Origin: Pegea sp. RAD2-039
Lineage: Eukaryota > Chordata > Thaliacea > Salpida > Salpidae
Assembly: GCA_034620365.1 (NCBI GenBank)
Contig: JAQGEQ010000195.1
Location: 310,001-374,000 of the forward strand
Length of the DNA stretch: 64,000 nucleotides
Reading direction: 5' to 3'
Positions 27,698 to 40,380 of this stretch are shown here, piece by piece. The number at the start of each line of letters is the position of its first letter. The stretch's first letter is position 1. A program made the position numbers and the translations under genes. The notes beneath the pieces were generated by a model. The model made no database searches, was not told the origin of the DNA, and saw only the letters and a program-made list of their open reading frames with translations.

Positions 27698-28350
27698 TCG
27701 GACTTTGGAAGGTAGCTAGTGGTGGTTATTTGTGCTGTTTTTGCTACATTTTCGAGCTGAAGTTTAAAAATGAAAACATTTAGCTTTTAGAATATAAAAC
27801 TTCATCAGAAATCACCTTTAAATATTCAGCAGCTTATTCAAAGCTCACTGATGTTTCCTGTAAAAATTTAGAAATTTGGTGATAAGTAGTCTTAGGTGGT
27901 AATTATACGAATTGATGTCATCTACTTGGCAAACCACTAAAGCAATCGTCATGTGATGATAACGTTGAGTGTTTTCAGCTGAATTTTGTTAAAGAAATTA
28001 GTATAATCAAAATATAACCTGCTAAAATTGTGTGGGAGGTTTTAGATCTCAAATGATAAGGTAAAGTAACTTTCATTTTTAAACTTAAGCACAAATACTT
28101 TGCAGAAAGTTTGAATTCATAATTTGACAAATTGACAATTTGTTTATGACTTATAAGTAAGAAAAAAAGCTTTGCTGTTAACTTTAACTCTTAGTCATTA
28201 CAGAACATACAAAAAGTATTAAAAAGATGTGCAACATATTTCATAAAATATATCAAATTTGTAAATAATTAGATAAAAGCAAAAAAAAATTAAAATTATA
28301 GCTAAGAATGCTTCCAGGCTTAAACACTAAAATAAATTGGAATACTATTT

Positions 28351-31300
28351 GAACTGATTTATATAAACGGATCCCAAACTAGTTGGACTAACTTATATAA
28401 ATGGATCACAAACTAGCTGGGCTGATTTATATAAATGAATAACAAACTAGTTGGACTAACTAATATAAATGAATAACAAAGTAGTTAGACTAACTTATAT
28501 AAATGGACCACAAACTAGTTGGGCTGATTTATATAAATGGATCACAAACTAGTTGGGCTGATTTATATAAATGAATAACAAACTAGTTGGACTAACTTAT
28601 ATAAATGGATCACAAACTAGTTGGGCTGATTTATATAAATGAATAACAAACTAGTTGGGCTGACTTATATAAATGGATCACAAACTAGTTGGAGTGACTT
28701 ATATAAATGGATCACAAACTAGTTGGGCTGATTTATATAAATGGATCACAAACTGGTTGGGCTAATTTATATAAATGGATCCCAAACTAGTTGGTCTGAT
28801 TTATATAAATGGATCACAAACTAGTTGGGCTGACTTATATAAATGGATCACAAACTAGTTGGGCTGATTTATAAAAATGGATCACAAACTAGTTGGGCTA
28901 ACTTATATAAATGGATCAGAAACTAGTGGGGCTGATTTATATAAATGGATCAGAAACTAGTTGGGCTGACTTATATAAATGGATCACAAACTAGTTGGCC
29001 TGATTTATATAAATAGATCACAAACTAGTTGGGCTGACTTATATAAATGGATCACAAACTAGTTGGGCTAACTTATATAAATGGACCACAAACTAGTTGG
29101 GCTGATTTATGTAAATGGATCACAAAGTAGTTGGACTAACTTATTTAAATGGATCACAAAGTAGTTGGACTAACTTATATAAATGAATAACAAACTAGTT
29201 GGGCTGACTTATATAAATGGATCACAAACTAGTTGGGCTAACTTATATAAATGGATCAGAAACTAGTTGGGCTGACTTATATAAATGGATCACAAACTAG
29301 TTGGGCTGATTTATAAAAATGGATCACAAACTAGTTGGACTAACTAATATAAATGGATCAGAAACTAGTTGGGCTAACTTATATAAATGGATCACAAACT
29401 AGTAGGGCTGATTTATATAAATGGATCACAAACTAGTTGGCCTGATTTATATAAATGGATCACAAACTAGTTGGGCTGATTTATATAAATGGATCACAAA
29501 CTAGTTGGGCTGACTTATATAAATGGATCACAAACTAGTGGGGCTGATTTATGTAAATGGACCACAAACTAGTTGGACTAACTTATATAAATGGATCACA
29601 AACTAGTTGGGCTAACTTATATAAATGGATCACAAACTAGTGGGGCTGATTTATATAAATGGATCACAAACTAGTTGGGCTGATTTATAAAAATGGATCA
29701 CAAACTAGTTGGACTAACTAATATAAATGGATCAGAAACTAGTTGGGCTAACTTATATAAATGGATCACAAACTAGTAGGGCTGATTTATATAAATGGAT
29801 CACAAACTAGTTGGCCTGATTTATATAAATGGATCACAAACTAGTTGGGCTGATTTATATAAATGGATCACAAACTAGTTGGGCTGACTTATATAAATGG
29901 ATCACAAACTAGTGGGGCTGATTTATGTAAATGGACCACAAACTAGTTGGACTAACTTATATAAATGGATCACAAACTAGTTGGGCTAACTTATATAAAT
30001 GGATCACAAACTAGTTGGGCTAACTTATATAAATGGATCACAAACTAGTGGGGCTGATTTATATAAATGGATTCCAAACTAGTTGGACTAACTTATATAA
30101 ATCGATCCCAAACTAGTGGGGCTGATTTATATAAATGGATCACAAACTAGTTGGCCTGATTTATATAAATGGATCAGAAACTAGTTGGGCTGATTTATAT
30201 AAATGGATCCCAAACTAGTTGGCCTGATTTATATAAATGGATCAGAAACTAGTTGGGCTGACTTATATAAATGGATCACAAACTAGTGGGGTTGATTTAT
30301 ATAAATGGATCACAAACTAGTTGGGCTGATTTATATAAATGGATCACAAACTAGTTGGACTAACTTATATAAATGGATCACAAACTAGTTGGACTAACTT
30401 ATATAAATGGATCACAAACTAGTTGGACTAACTTATATAAATGGATCACAAACTAGTGGGGCTGATTTATATAAATGAATAACAAACTAGTTGGACTAAC
30501 TAATATAAATGGATCACAAACTAGTTGGGCTAACTTATATAAATGGATCACAAACTAGTGGGGCTGTATTATATAAATGGATTCCAAACTAGTTGGACTA
30601 ACTTATATAAATGGATCACAAACTAGTTGGGCTAACTTATATAAATGGATCCCAAACTAGTGGGGCTGATTTATATAAATGGATCACAAACTAGTTGGCC
30701 TGATTTATATAAATGGATCAGAAACTAGTTGGGCTGACTTATATAAATGGATCACAAACTAGTGGGGTTGATTTATATAAATGGATCACAAACTAGTTGG
30801 GCTGATTTATATAAATGGATCACAAACTAGTTGGACTAACTTATATAAATGGATCACAAACTAGTTGGACTAACTTATATAAATGGATCACAAACTAGTT
30901 GGGCTGATTTATATAAATGAATAACAAACTAGTTGGACTAACTAATATAAATGAATAACAAAGTAGTTGGACTAACTTATATAAATGGACCACAAACTAG
31001 TTGGGCTGATTTATATAAATGAATAACAAACTAGTTGGACTAACTAATATAAATGAATAACAAAGTAGTTGGACTAACTTATATAAATGGACCACAAACT
31101 AGTTGGGCTGATTTATATAAATGGATCACAAACTAGTTGGGCTGATTTATATAAATGGATCACAAACTAGTTGGGCTAACTTATACAAATGGATCACAAA
31201 CTAGTTGCCTGATTTATGTAAATGGATCACAAAGTAGTTGGACTAACTTATTTAAATGGATCACAAAGTAGTTGGACTAACTTATATAAATGAATAACAA

Positions 31301-33989
31301 ACTAGTTGGGCTGACTTATATAAATGGATCACAAACTAGTTGGGCTGACTTATATAAATGGATCACAAACTAGTTGGATTGATTTATAAAAATGGATCAC
31401 AAACTAGTTGGGCTAACTTATATAAATGGATCAGAAACTAGTTGGGCTAACTTATATAAATGGATCAGAAACTAGTTGGGCTAACTTATATAAATGGACC
31501 ACAAACTAGTTGGGCTGATTTATATAAATGAATAACAAACTAGTTGGACTAACTAATATAAATGGATCACAAACTAGTTGGACTAACTTATATAAATGGA
31601 TCACAAACTAGTTGGACTAACTTATATAAATGGATCACAAACTAGTTGGGCTGATTTATATAAATGAATAACAAACTAGTTGGACTAACTAATATAAATG
31701 AATAACAAAGTAGTTGGACTAACTTATATAAATGGACCACAAACTAGTTGGGCTGATTTATATAAATGGATCACAAACTAGTTGGACTAACTTATACAAA
31801 TGGATCACAAACTAGTTGCCTGATTTATGTAAATGGATCACAAAGTAGTTGGACTAACTTATTTAAATGGATCACAAAGTAGTTGGACTAACTTATATGA
31901 ATGAATAACAAACTAGTTGGGCTGACTTATATAAATGGATCACAAACTAGTTGGGCTGATTTATATAAATGGATCCCAAACTAGTTGGCCTGATTTATAT
32001 AAATGGATCAGAAACTAGTTGGGCTGACTTATATAAATGGATCACAAACTAGTGGGGTTGATTTATATAAATGGATCACAAACTAGTTGGGCTAACTTAT
32101 ATAAATGGATCACAAACTAGTTTGACTAACTTATATAAATGGATCACAAACTAGTTGGACTAACTTATATAAATGGATCACAAACTAGTTGGACTAACTT
32201 ATATAAATGGATCACAAACTAGTTGGGCTGATTTATATAAATGAATAACAAACTAGTTGGACTAACTAATATAAATGAATAACAAAGTAGTTGGACTAAC
32301 TTATATAAATGGACCACAAACTAGTTGGGCTGATTTATATAAATGGATCACAAACTAGTTGGACTAACTTATACAAATGGATCACAAACTAGTTGCCTGA
32401 TTTATGTAAATGGATCACAAAGTAGTTGGACTAACTTATTTAAATGGATCACAAAGTAGTTGGACTAACTTATATAAATGAATAACAAACTAGTTGGGCT
32501 GACTTATATAAATGGATCACAAACTAGTTGGGCTGATTTATATAAATGAATAACAAACTAGTTGGACTAACTAATATAAATGGATCACAAACTAGTTGGG
32601 CTAACTTATATAAATGGATCACAAACTAGTTGGGCTAACTTATATAAATCGATCCCAAACTAGTGGGGCTGATTTATATAAATGGATCAGAAACTAGTTG
32701 GCCTGATTTATATAAATGGATCAGAAACTAGTTGGCCTGATTTATATAAATGGATCAGAAACTAGTTGGGCTGACTTATATAAATGGATCACAAACTAGT
32801 TGGACTAACTTATATAAATGGATCACAAACTAGTAGGGCTGATTTATATAAATGGATCAGAAACTAGTTGGGCTGACTTATATAAATGGATCACAAACTA
32901 GTAGGGCTGATTTATATAAATGGATCACAAACTAGTTGGCCTGATTTATATAAATGGATCAGAAACTAGTTGGGCTGATTTATATAAATGGATCCCAAAC
33001 TAGTTGGCCTGATTTATATAAATGGATCACAAACTAGTGGGGCTGATTTATATAAATGGATCAGAAACTAGTTGGCCTGATTTATATAAATGGATCAGAA
33101 ACTAGTTGGGCTGACTTATATAAATGGATCACAAACTAGTTGGGCTAACTTATATAAATCGATCCCAAACTAGTGGGGCTGATTTATATAAATGGATCAG
33201 AAACTAGTTGGGCTGACTTATATAAATGGATCACAAACTAGTAGGGCTGATTTATATAAATGGATCACAAACTAGTTGGCCTGATTTATATAAATGGATC
33301 AGAAACTAGTTGGGCTGATTTATATAAATGGATCCCAAACTAGTTGGCCTGATTTATATAAATGGATCAGAAACTAGTTGGGCTGACTTATATAAATGGA
33401 TCACAAACTAGTGGGGTTGATTTATATAAATGGATCACAAACTAGTTTGACTAACTTATATAAATGGATCACAAACTAGTTGGACTAACTTATATAAATG
33501 GATCACAAACTAGTTGACTGATTTATGTAAATGGATCACAAACTAGTTGGACTAACTTATTTAAATGGATCACAAACTAGTTGGACTAACTTATATAAAT
33601 GGATCACAAACTAGTTGACTGATTTATGTAAATGGATCACAAACTAGTTGGACTAACTTATTTAAATGGATCACAAAGTAGTTGGACTAACTTATATAAA
33701 TGAATAACAAACTAGTTGGGCTGACTTATATAAATGGATCACAAACTAGTGGGCCTGATTTATATAAATGGATCAGAAACTAGTTGGGCTGATTTATATA
33801 AATGGATCACAAACTAGTTGGGCTGACTTATATAAATGGATCACAAACTAGTTGGGCTGACTTATATAAATGAATAACAAACTAGTTGGACTAATTTAAA
33901 TAAATGGATCACAAACTAGTTGGACTAACTTATATAAATGAATAACAAACTAGTTGGAGTGATTTATAGAAGTGGATTACAAACTAGTC
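28351..33989. repeat. 34-bp satellite array, about 166 monomers
   Basis: A continuous tandem array of a 34-bp monomer. It can be read as GGATCACAAACTAG, then TTGGGCTGA, then TTTATATAAAT. Monomers vary at fixed positions: GATCACAAA, GATCAGAAA, GATCCCAAA or GAATAACAAA; GGGCTGA, GGCCTGA, GGACTAA; TTTATATAA, CTTATATAA or ATGTAA. Each has an ACTAGT palindrome and a TATATAA box. Higher-order repeats exist: the pattern at 31665 recurs at 32243 (578 bp, 17 monomers) and the one at 29551 recurs at 29925 (374 bp, 11 monomers). It separates the convergent beta-tubulin and DNAJC16-like genes and has no coding frame. Confidence 0.97.
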
Positions 33990-34789
33990 TTGTTCTTTGC
34001 ACATGTTGGTGTTGTCAAACATCACGAAACATTTAAAAAAATCTTTGTCCTGTTTTAAAGAGATATAAATTTTAGTTCATCTGACATTTATTTTTATTTA
34101 CTGAAAAAAGTTTTTGATTTATTCAATATAAGCTACAAGAATATTAGCAAATCAAAGGTTTTATTACTAACTTAAATTTAAAGGTAATCCTTTAACTTCT
34201 GGAATTGTAAAGGTATCATTTGATAAAATTGTGCTTCAAGAAATAAACTCGACTAAAATTAATAAGGATTGATCAGGTTATCATTAGACTCAGAAGCTTT
34301 TAAGACGTATTATAAGCAAAAGAAGATTGTTTTTTAACTGATGATCAGATTAAGTTTGTTTGATTTGATGAATTGATGATTTTAAAGATAAAATTAATCA
34401 AAGTAACCTTTTGGGAGCTATATTTGCAGTCTACCAGCCCTGTTTAATATCTGTCAAATGATAGGACTAAATAGAATTAAAATGTTTTCAATTTGAATGA
34501 TAAAATAAAAACTTTGTAGAAAATATTTTAGAAATGATTTACGTCTTCAAGCAGATTGTTCTAACAAGTTTGCATTAAATTCACAAAATAGAAATAAAAA
34601 CTGATTGCAGGCTTGTAAAATAAAATTGCATCTCTAGTGGAGGAGTTAGCTAGTTAATAATCGACAAAACACAAAGATTTTCTAAAAAAAAAAAAGGTTC
34701 GAAAAAAAAAGTTTGAGAAAATCTTCAAAGACATTTTGAGACAGTGTAAGCGACAACCAAACAAGTTAGAAGTAAATTTTTTATTTAAT
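33990..34789. other. Short intergenic stretch
   Basis: AT-rich DNA between the satellite and the DNAJC16-like 3' end. It contains no frame or repeat I can support. Confidence 0.4.
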
Positions 34790-34795
34790 GTACCT
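34790..34795 (-). terminator. Polyadenylation signal of the DNAJC16-like gene
   Basis: On the minus strand AATAAA lies about 58 bp after the TAG stop at 34855-34853, a plausible cleavage signal. Confidence 0.55.
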
Positions 34796-34852
34796 TTAAC
34801 TTTAAAAAAATGAAATAAAAATCTCAAAATTATCTAATAGCTGTTAGAAGAG

Positions 34853-37800
34853 CTACCAGTTATGAGTGACATATGTCTTTTGGGAAACTCGACCATCTAA
34901 AACCTGGTCAAGATAGGTAGAAAGACGTTTTTTATAATCATCTTCACAGTTTGAGTCACCAGTAGCAGTATCTCGTAGACCATGATTCATAATTGAAAAT
35001 CTCATTTTTTTAGGATTCAAAACAATTACATCTCCATTCAAAGGAGTTAAATTTAAATTTTGTCCTACAACAAAGAATTTCGTCAAATATTATTTAGAAA
35101 AGACTTCTTCAAATTAAGATCCCACCTTCTAGTGATGCTTGTGTGATTATACAATTACACCAACGTTGATGTAAGGTGATACTGACGAAGAACGCTTTTA
35201 CTGTTAACAACCTTCAAAATACAACTTTGAGTTAACTTTGCAGCTTAAGAAGCAAATCTTCAGTTCTTAGTGGAACTTTTTTACCTTGAATAAACTTTCA
35301 TGACTGAGATAAAATGTGAAAACAAAATATTCATTTTACAGCTTTCGCGAAAGAAGATGACACATAGAGTACTTTGTTCAGCTTCTTTTGACATCATGAA
35401 ATCATCAGGATCAAAATTTCTTATCCTAGAAACAAAGTTTTTTTATTTGAATGATGTTATTTTACATGAATATTAATTTTTGTGATTGCAACAATTTTCT
35501 CTTGTGACATTAAAGAAAGTTGCTTGTACAATACATATCATCTGTGGTGTATGCTTAGATAGCATCAATGATAAGAAATGTTCAAGAGTACAAACAGTAC
35601 ATGCAGTGTGAAGCATGGAACTAATCTTTTAATACGACAAAGGAAGTCTTTGACCCTGTGTCTAAGGTAAGTAATCACAAGAAAGGTCATTGGTCTCTTC
35701 CGGTTTGATACTAAGATTAAAACTTAGTTTAAAAAGTCGAGAGTTTTAAAAGAAGAATTAATCGAAGAAATTCAAGTAACGACATGACTAAGAAAATCTT
35801 GGAGATTCATCCTAAGCAGAAGAACTCTTCAATGAAGACACTACATTTCTAAATGATTCTGGAAACTTTTTAATACTAAATCAGTTGCTCTTTAATCTTC
35901 TTTGGAGTCTACTGACTTATAATGGATTCATCAAGTAAACTACTTGTCAAGAATTGGTTCAGTTACTTCATCCCAAATTCTCAAATGTTTTAAAACCAGA
36001 AATATTTGGAAACTCTTAAAACTTTTCATCAAATAGATTTCAACTCTTTTGTATGGAGTCCTCACCTTGAAAAATATAAAACATGAAAAAATATTAAACT
36101 GAAATCTGTTCAAAGATGATTTACTAAGAAAGCTTTTCCCTGGACCTGATATACTCTTTTCTTCATACAAAGATCGTCCTTCAAAGCTTTCCGATATCAA
36201 ATCTTTAGAATATTGACAACTTTCCTCCACCCTTTGATTACTATTTAAAATGACTAATGGTTTCTTGCATCTTAACATCATAGAATATTTTAAAGATCGC
36301 AATCTTTCCTATGTCCTCAGAGTTTTGTTAACAAGTGATACATAATCCTGCCAGTTTTTTCATTTATTTTGTATTTTTTGATATCCAGCTTTTCTATGAT
36401 TCTGAAGTCTTCCTACTTATAGTAAACCACTTATAGTAAACTGTGGCACTAAAGATCTTTCTTGATATAGTTTTGTGTTCGCTATAAGAATTTTATAATT
36501 TGTTATCTGGATTATATTTAGAAAGAAATGCTTGAAAATAATATCAAATTACCTGCAGATAGAAGATTTAGTTTCTTTCTTTGAAGAAATTCTACAACAA
36601 ACATTTGATTCTGTTACAAGATTCGAAATGATGCGAGAAATTTGTTCATATAAATTTTCTAATCTAATTTGAAGTTATAAGAAACTAAATCTTACTTAGT
36701 TGGGCCAGAAAAGAAAAAGTTCAAAAAGTAGACAATTGATAAGACTAAAAGAAAGAAAATCAGTCCAGCTTGCTTCTCCGTAAATTGAGTTACAAAAAAA
36801 AGGTTTTTTTTCAAAAATTGAACAAAAATATTCTGTAAAAAAATAAATTAGTTTCAACAATACTTTAAAAGTATCAAAAAATCATCGTAAACGAAGAAGA
36901 TAATAGATCAGATGGAGTTTACTTCTTGTAATTCGTCATAGAAGTCTCCAATTTCAACTTTTTTATCAAATTCTCCAGAAAATATAATTATCAATCCGTT
37001 TTTGATGACCTCAAAGATATTATCTTCTTTTTTTAAAGAGTAGATTGTTTTGTAAGCTTTCTTATTTGCTCTTCTACTTAATAAAACCAAATAAGCCTTT
37101 AAAAATAAGATGTGGTTAATAAGTACAAGTCACAAAATTGAAGAGATTACATCTGATAAATTGGCAGATGTTTCAGCAAAAATTGAGTCCACAAAAGTTG
37201 TTTGTGTTTTCATGTTAACAGCCATATAAGAAAGTCTTCTTAAAGTCTTTAAACGATAATCTTTAGTAGCAAGATCTTTCCAGAATTTGCTTTCGCTTTG
37301 TAAATGATTATTCAGTAGCAACATAACACATATTCTGCAAGATAAAAAACAGAAACTGTGTTATTGAAGTAAGAAATAAAAAAAGACGTATCTTAATTTT
37401 GAAAATAACTTATAAAAATAGAATAGATAGAATTTTGACCATCTACCAGACTAATATAAAAAGTAAATAAAAAAGTAAATCTAGTAATAAATAAATATTT
37501 GCAGATGAAATATGTCTCACTGTGAAGGTTGGTTTTCGGGACAAAGCTCATCAAATCTTTGTTGGCAATGAACTCTTGGTAAAGATGTATAAAGATATAG
37601 ATCAAGCCAGCTTTTGATTTCATCGCTTTCAAAATTATCCATCTTTAAAGTATAAAAAATAATTTCAAACCTTTTAAACTAGATGTCGAATTATCGATAG
37701 TTTAACAAAAGTTACCAAATGTAAATGAGATAAAAATATTAGAAAGATAATTGACTACAATCAACATACATCAATTGTATAACCATTTCTCTGAGTATCT

Positions 37801-40358
37801 TCATAGACTGCAAGAGTTCTTTTTTTTAAATTCAAATGCTTTTCGACAAATTTTGAAAATCTAATATATCCAAAAGCTGTTGAAATATGAAGAAATTAAT
37901 GATTTTGTTGATGCTAAAATAGAAATAAAGACGGACTTTGGTGTTTGTGATTTTGCATAGCCAAAAGAAAGAACTTCGTTGGAATGTAATCCTCATCAGA
38001 AGTGAACAATACTCTTGGCTTGTCATCATATTCAATCAGTTGTAAAAATTTATCAACTGACTTTATGCTTAACTGTAGATTAAAAGAAAATTTATAAATA
38101 CTTTATAAAGTATAAATAAATTAGATATGAATAGATTAATTAAAAGTTCAACTTATCTAAATAGATTTCTCGTTTACACAAAATCTGTAGGATTCGGTTG
38201 GTGACATAAAAATGCTCAATTACAAATTACTGGTTTAGAATATTGAAGTTGTATGTAGGGGTTTTTTTTATTTATTATCACTTTTTTCATGTTCTTCAGG
38301 GTTTAGATTGAAACAGATAATCCAGAAAGCATTACTCAAAGATATTCAAAAACTCGATGTAAATACTTTCACTGTGACCACAACACATCCCCTGACCCAC
38401 ATCCACTCTTGAAAATTCAGCTAATCACTGAGTCAGCTTCTCTATCGTCTAGAGACTCTACCGTCCGTGAAGACTTGGAGAGAAGACTTAGGCAGCAAAG
38501 AACAAGTCTCGCGTTTTATAAAAGCTCAGAAAGATTGAGTGAAAATACTTAGGACATTCCTCGGTCAAAATTATGGATAAAAACCTGACCTAGAAGCATC
38601 AATACCTCAAAAATGCAACCAGTGGTGTCGGGACTGACCCAACCAAAACCAAAGATCTCGAAAGCGATAGCTGAGAAGTTTCTGTCGAGAGCAGGTGAGC
38701 CAATCGGCAAAAAGCCATCAAAAACCGACTAATTTAGATGAACCCGGCATCAAAGAACGTGAAGATTGGGATGGAGAACTTCAAACCCTCAGTTTTATGT
38801 TTTATTTTGTAGCTGAGATGTCATCAAGCTTTCCTCCTTAAATATTGTTTTGGTTCAGGTTCTGTTTAATCATAGTTTGTTGTCTCGTTGAACCTATCCT
38901 TATTAGTTTCAAACCAATTTTTATTGAAACTAAAGTTACAGTTGAAACCTGGGTCACTTTGCAATATACTTTTATCGAGTTATGAGAAATATCAACATAA
39001 ACTTACAGTTTCAACGTAAGGACTTGCCCATAAATTGATTTGAGTTGTAAGAGACTTCAAAATTGTGGCAGATTGAAATGATTTCTTACAGACTTGGTAT
39101 TTTTCTTGGAAAAAAAATACGACAGCAGGCAAAGACTGAATTCCAAGCTGGTTTACTAAGTTTCGATTCATCATAACATCGATATGACCATATCCAATAT
39201 CTATAAGGTAAATTAAAAGATAAAAAGACTTACATTTTCTTTAAAAAATAATTAATGATATTCCAAAATTAATATGTGAATTTGAAACACTAATATTTAA
39301 ATAAGAATTTGAAAGATTCTTAGATAAATTGTATTTTTTATATATTAGAAACTACTTTTGTTTTCTGTTTTTCCTAATGTGAATGTGACTTCATTCCACA
39401 ATATTTCTGCTGGGTTTGAGTAATCAAATCTTGAATAGACAAATAGTACAAAAGGTTTTGAGTTGGAGAATTGAATAACTTCATTCCAAAAACTATGTTC
39501 ATTGATAATTGTTGAGTCATAAAAATCAAAAAAATCTAGAAAAAATGTCTTTTTTTAATTATATTAAATAGTTTTATCAACAGATAGTCAAATTATTATA
39601 AGAAATAAGAAAAAGAATAAAGTGATTATAAGGATCATTTTTAAACTATAAAGTAATCAATCAATTATGCCATTTAGTTCAAACTAACAAATAGTTCTTC
39701 AACAAAAAACAATTTGGAATGATTTCTTGAACAGATATATTAACTACAATTTTTTGCTTTCTATCTAAAATTTGGTTATAATATATGAGTAAAAGCATTT
39801 GATAACAAACCATTTTTACATTAAGAGAACTTAATAAGTAAAAGATAAAATTAAGTTATTCTTAAAGCTAAAAGATAAAAATTATTTACAATTGTTTTGC
39901 ATTAAATCTTGAACTAAATAGCAAAATAACCTGGAAAAACAAAGTTTGAATAATGATGATGGTGATGATGATGATTGTTTTGCTGATTTGAAAAACCTTG
40001 ATCATACTCATAACGTTTTTCTTCATTCGATAATAACTAAAACATTAAATTAGATAAGTTTTAAAAATATATAAACAGTTTTATAATTTTAGATGTTAAA
40101 AGTATTAAAGATGAAATTTGAAATGAGATTATTTCGAAATCTTACTTCATAAGCTTTTTGTATATCAATAAATCGCTGTTCTGCCTCAGGAGAATCATTC
40201 TTATCAGGATGCCATTTTCTAACAGAATCTTTATAAGCTTTTCTTATTTCAGATTTCGAAGCAGTTTTATCAATGTTGAGAATGTTATATGGGTTTAAAG
40301 TTGTACAATTGATCAATCCAAAAATAAAATATATCACCAACAATTTCATCAAATACAT
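34853..40358 (-). CDS. DNAJC16-like ER membrane J-protein with degenerate thioredoxin fold
   Basis: I infer 14 exons: 40358-40146, 40036-39931, 39535-39356, 39200-39007, 38072-37937, 37876-37770, 37642-37521, 37334-37151, 37096-36923, 36775-36696, 36591-36553, 35425-35285, 35211-35126 and 35064-34853. They join in phase to 657 residues (human DNAJC16 has 782). A signal peptide (1-18) precedes a J domain with HPD at 50-52, which would stimulate an Hsp70, then AYELLSNEEKR. Residues about 107-231 align with the thioredoxin-like domain, but the CxxC position reads SRFDYSNP, so it cannot do disulfide exchange. The ELCP segment in exon 7 and the transmembrane helix (about 474-496) follow, and the C-terminal GDVIVLNPKK...LDQVLDGR matches the DNAJC16 end. 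Seven consecutive His (CAT/CAC repeat) lie after the J domain. Donor GTCCGT of exon 5 is chosen by phase. An acceptor lies 22 bp before the ATG. Confidence 0.85.
35430..36550 (-). other. Intron with a chance or relic open frame
   Basis: The intron between the 36591-36553 and 35425-35285 exons contains a 120-codon frame (36302-35940). It cannot be spliced in phase with the flanking exons and resembles no part of DNAJC16. The DNA is somewhat less AT-rich than usual introns here, so it may hold an old insertion. Confidence 0.4.
38280..38830. other. GC-richer island inside intron 4 of the DNAJC16-like gene
   Basis: The long intron (38073-39006) contains about 550 bp with much higher GC than its surroundings and fragments of open frame broken by stops. 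No terminal repeats or known protein motifs are visible. It resembles the relic at 2160-3960 in character and is probably a decayed insertion. Confidence 0.35.
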
Positions 40359-40380
40359 TATAAAAAGACTGGGTTTAAAA

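Noticed and set aside
28351..33989. CRISPR-like array
   Set aside because: The repeats are directly adjacent with no unique spacers, and the genome is that of an animal; it is a satellite.
35940..36302. 120-codon minus-strand frame as an extra DNAJC16 exon
   Set aside because: It cannot be spliced in phase between the flanking exons, which join correctly without it, and it resembles no part of the family.
36553..36615. Longer version of the 39-bp DNAJC16 exon using an upstream acceptor
   Set aside because: The longer frame reads well but its phases do not match the exons on either side; the acceptor at 36592 does.
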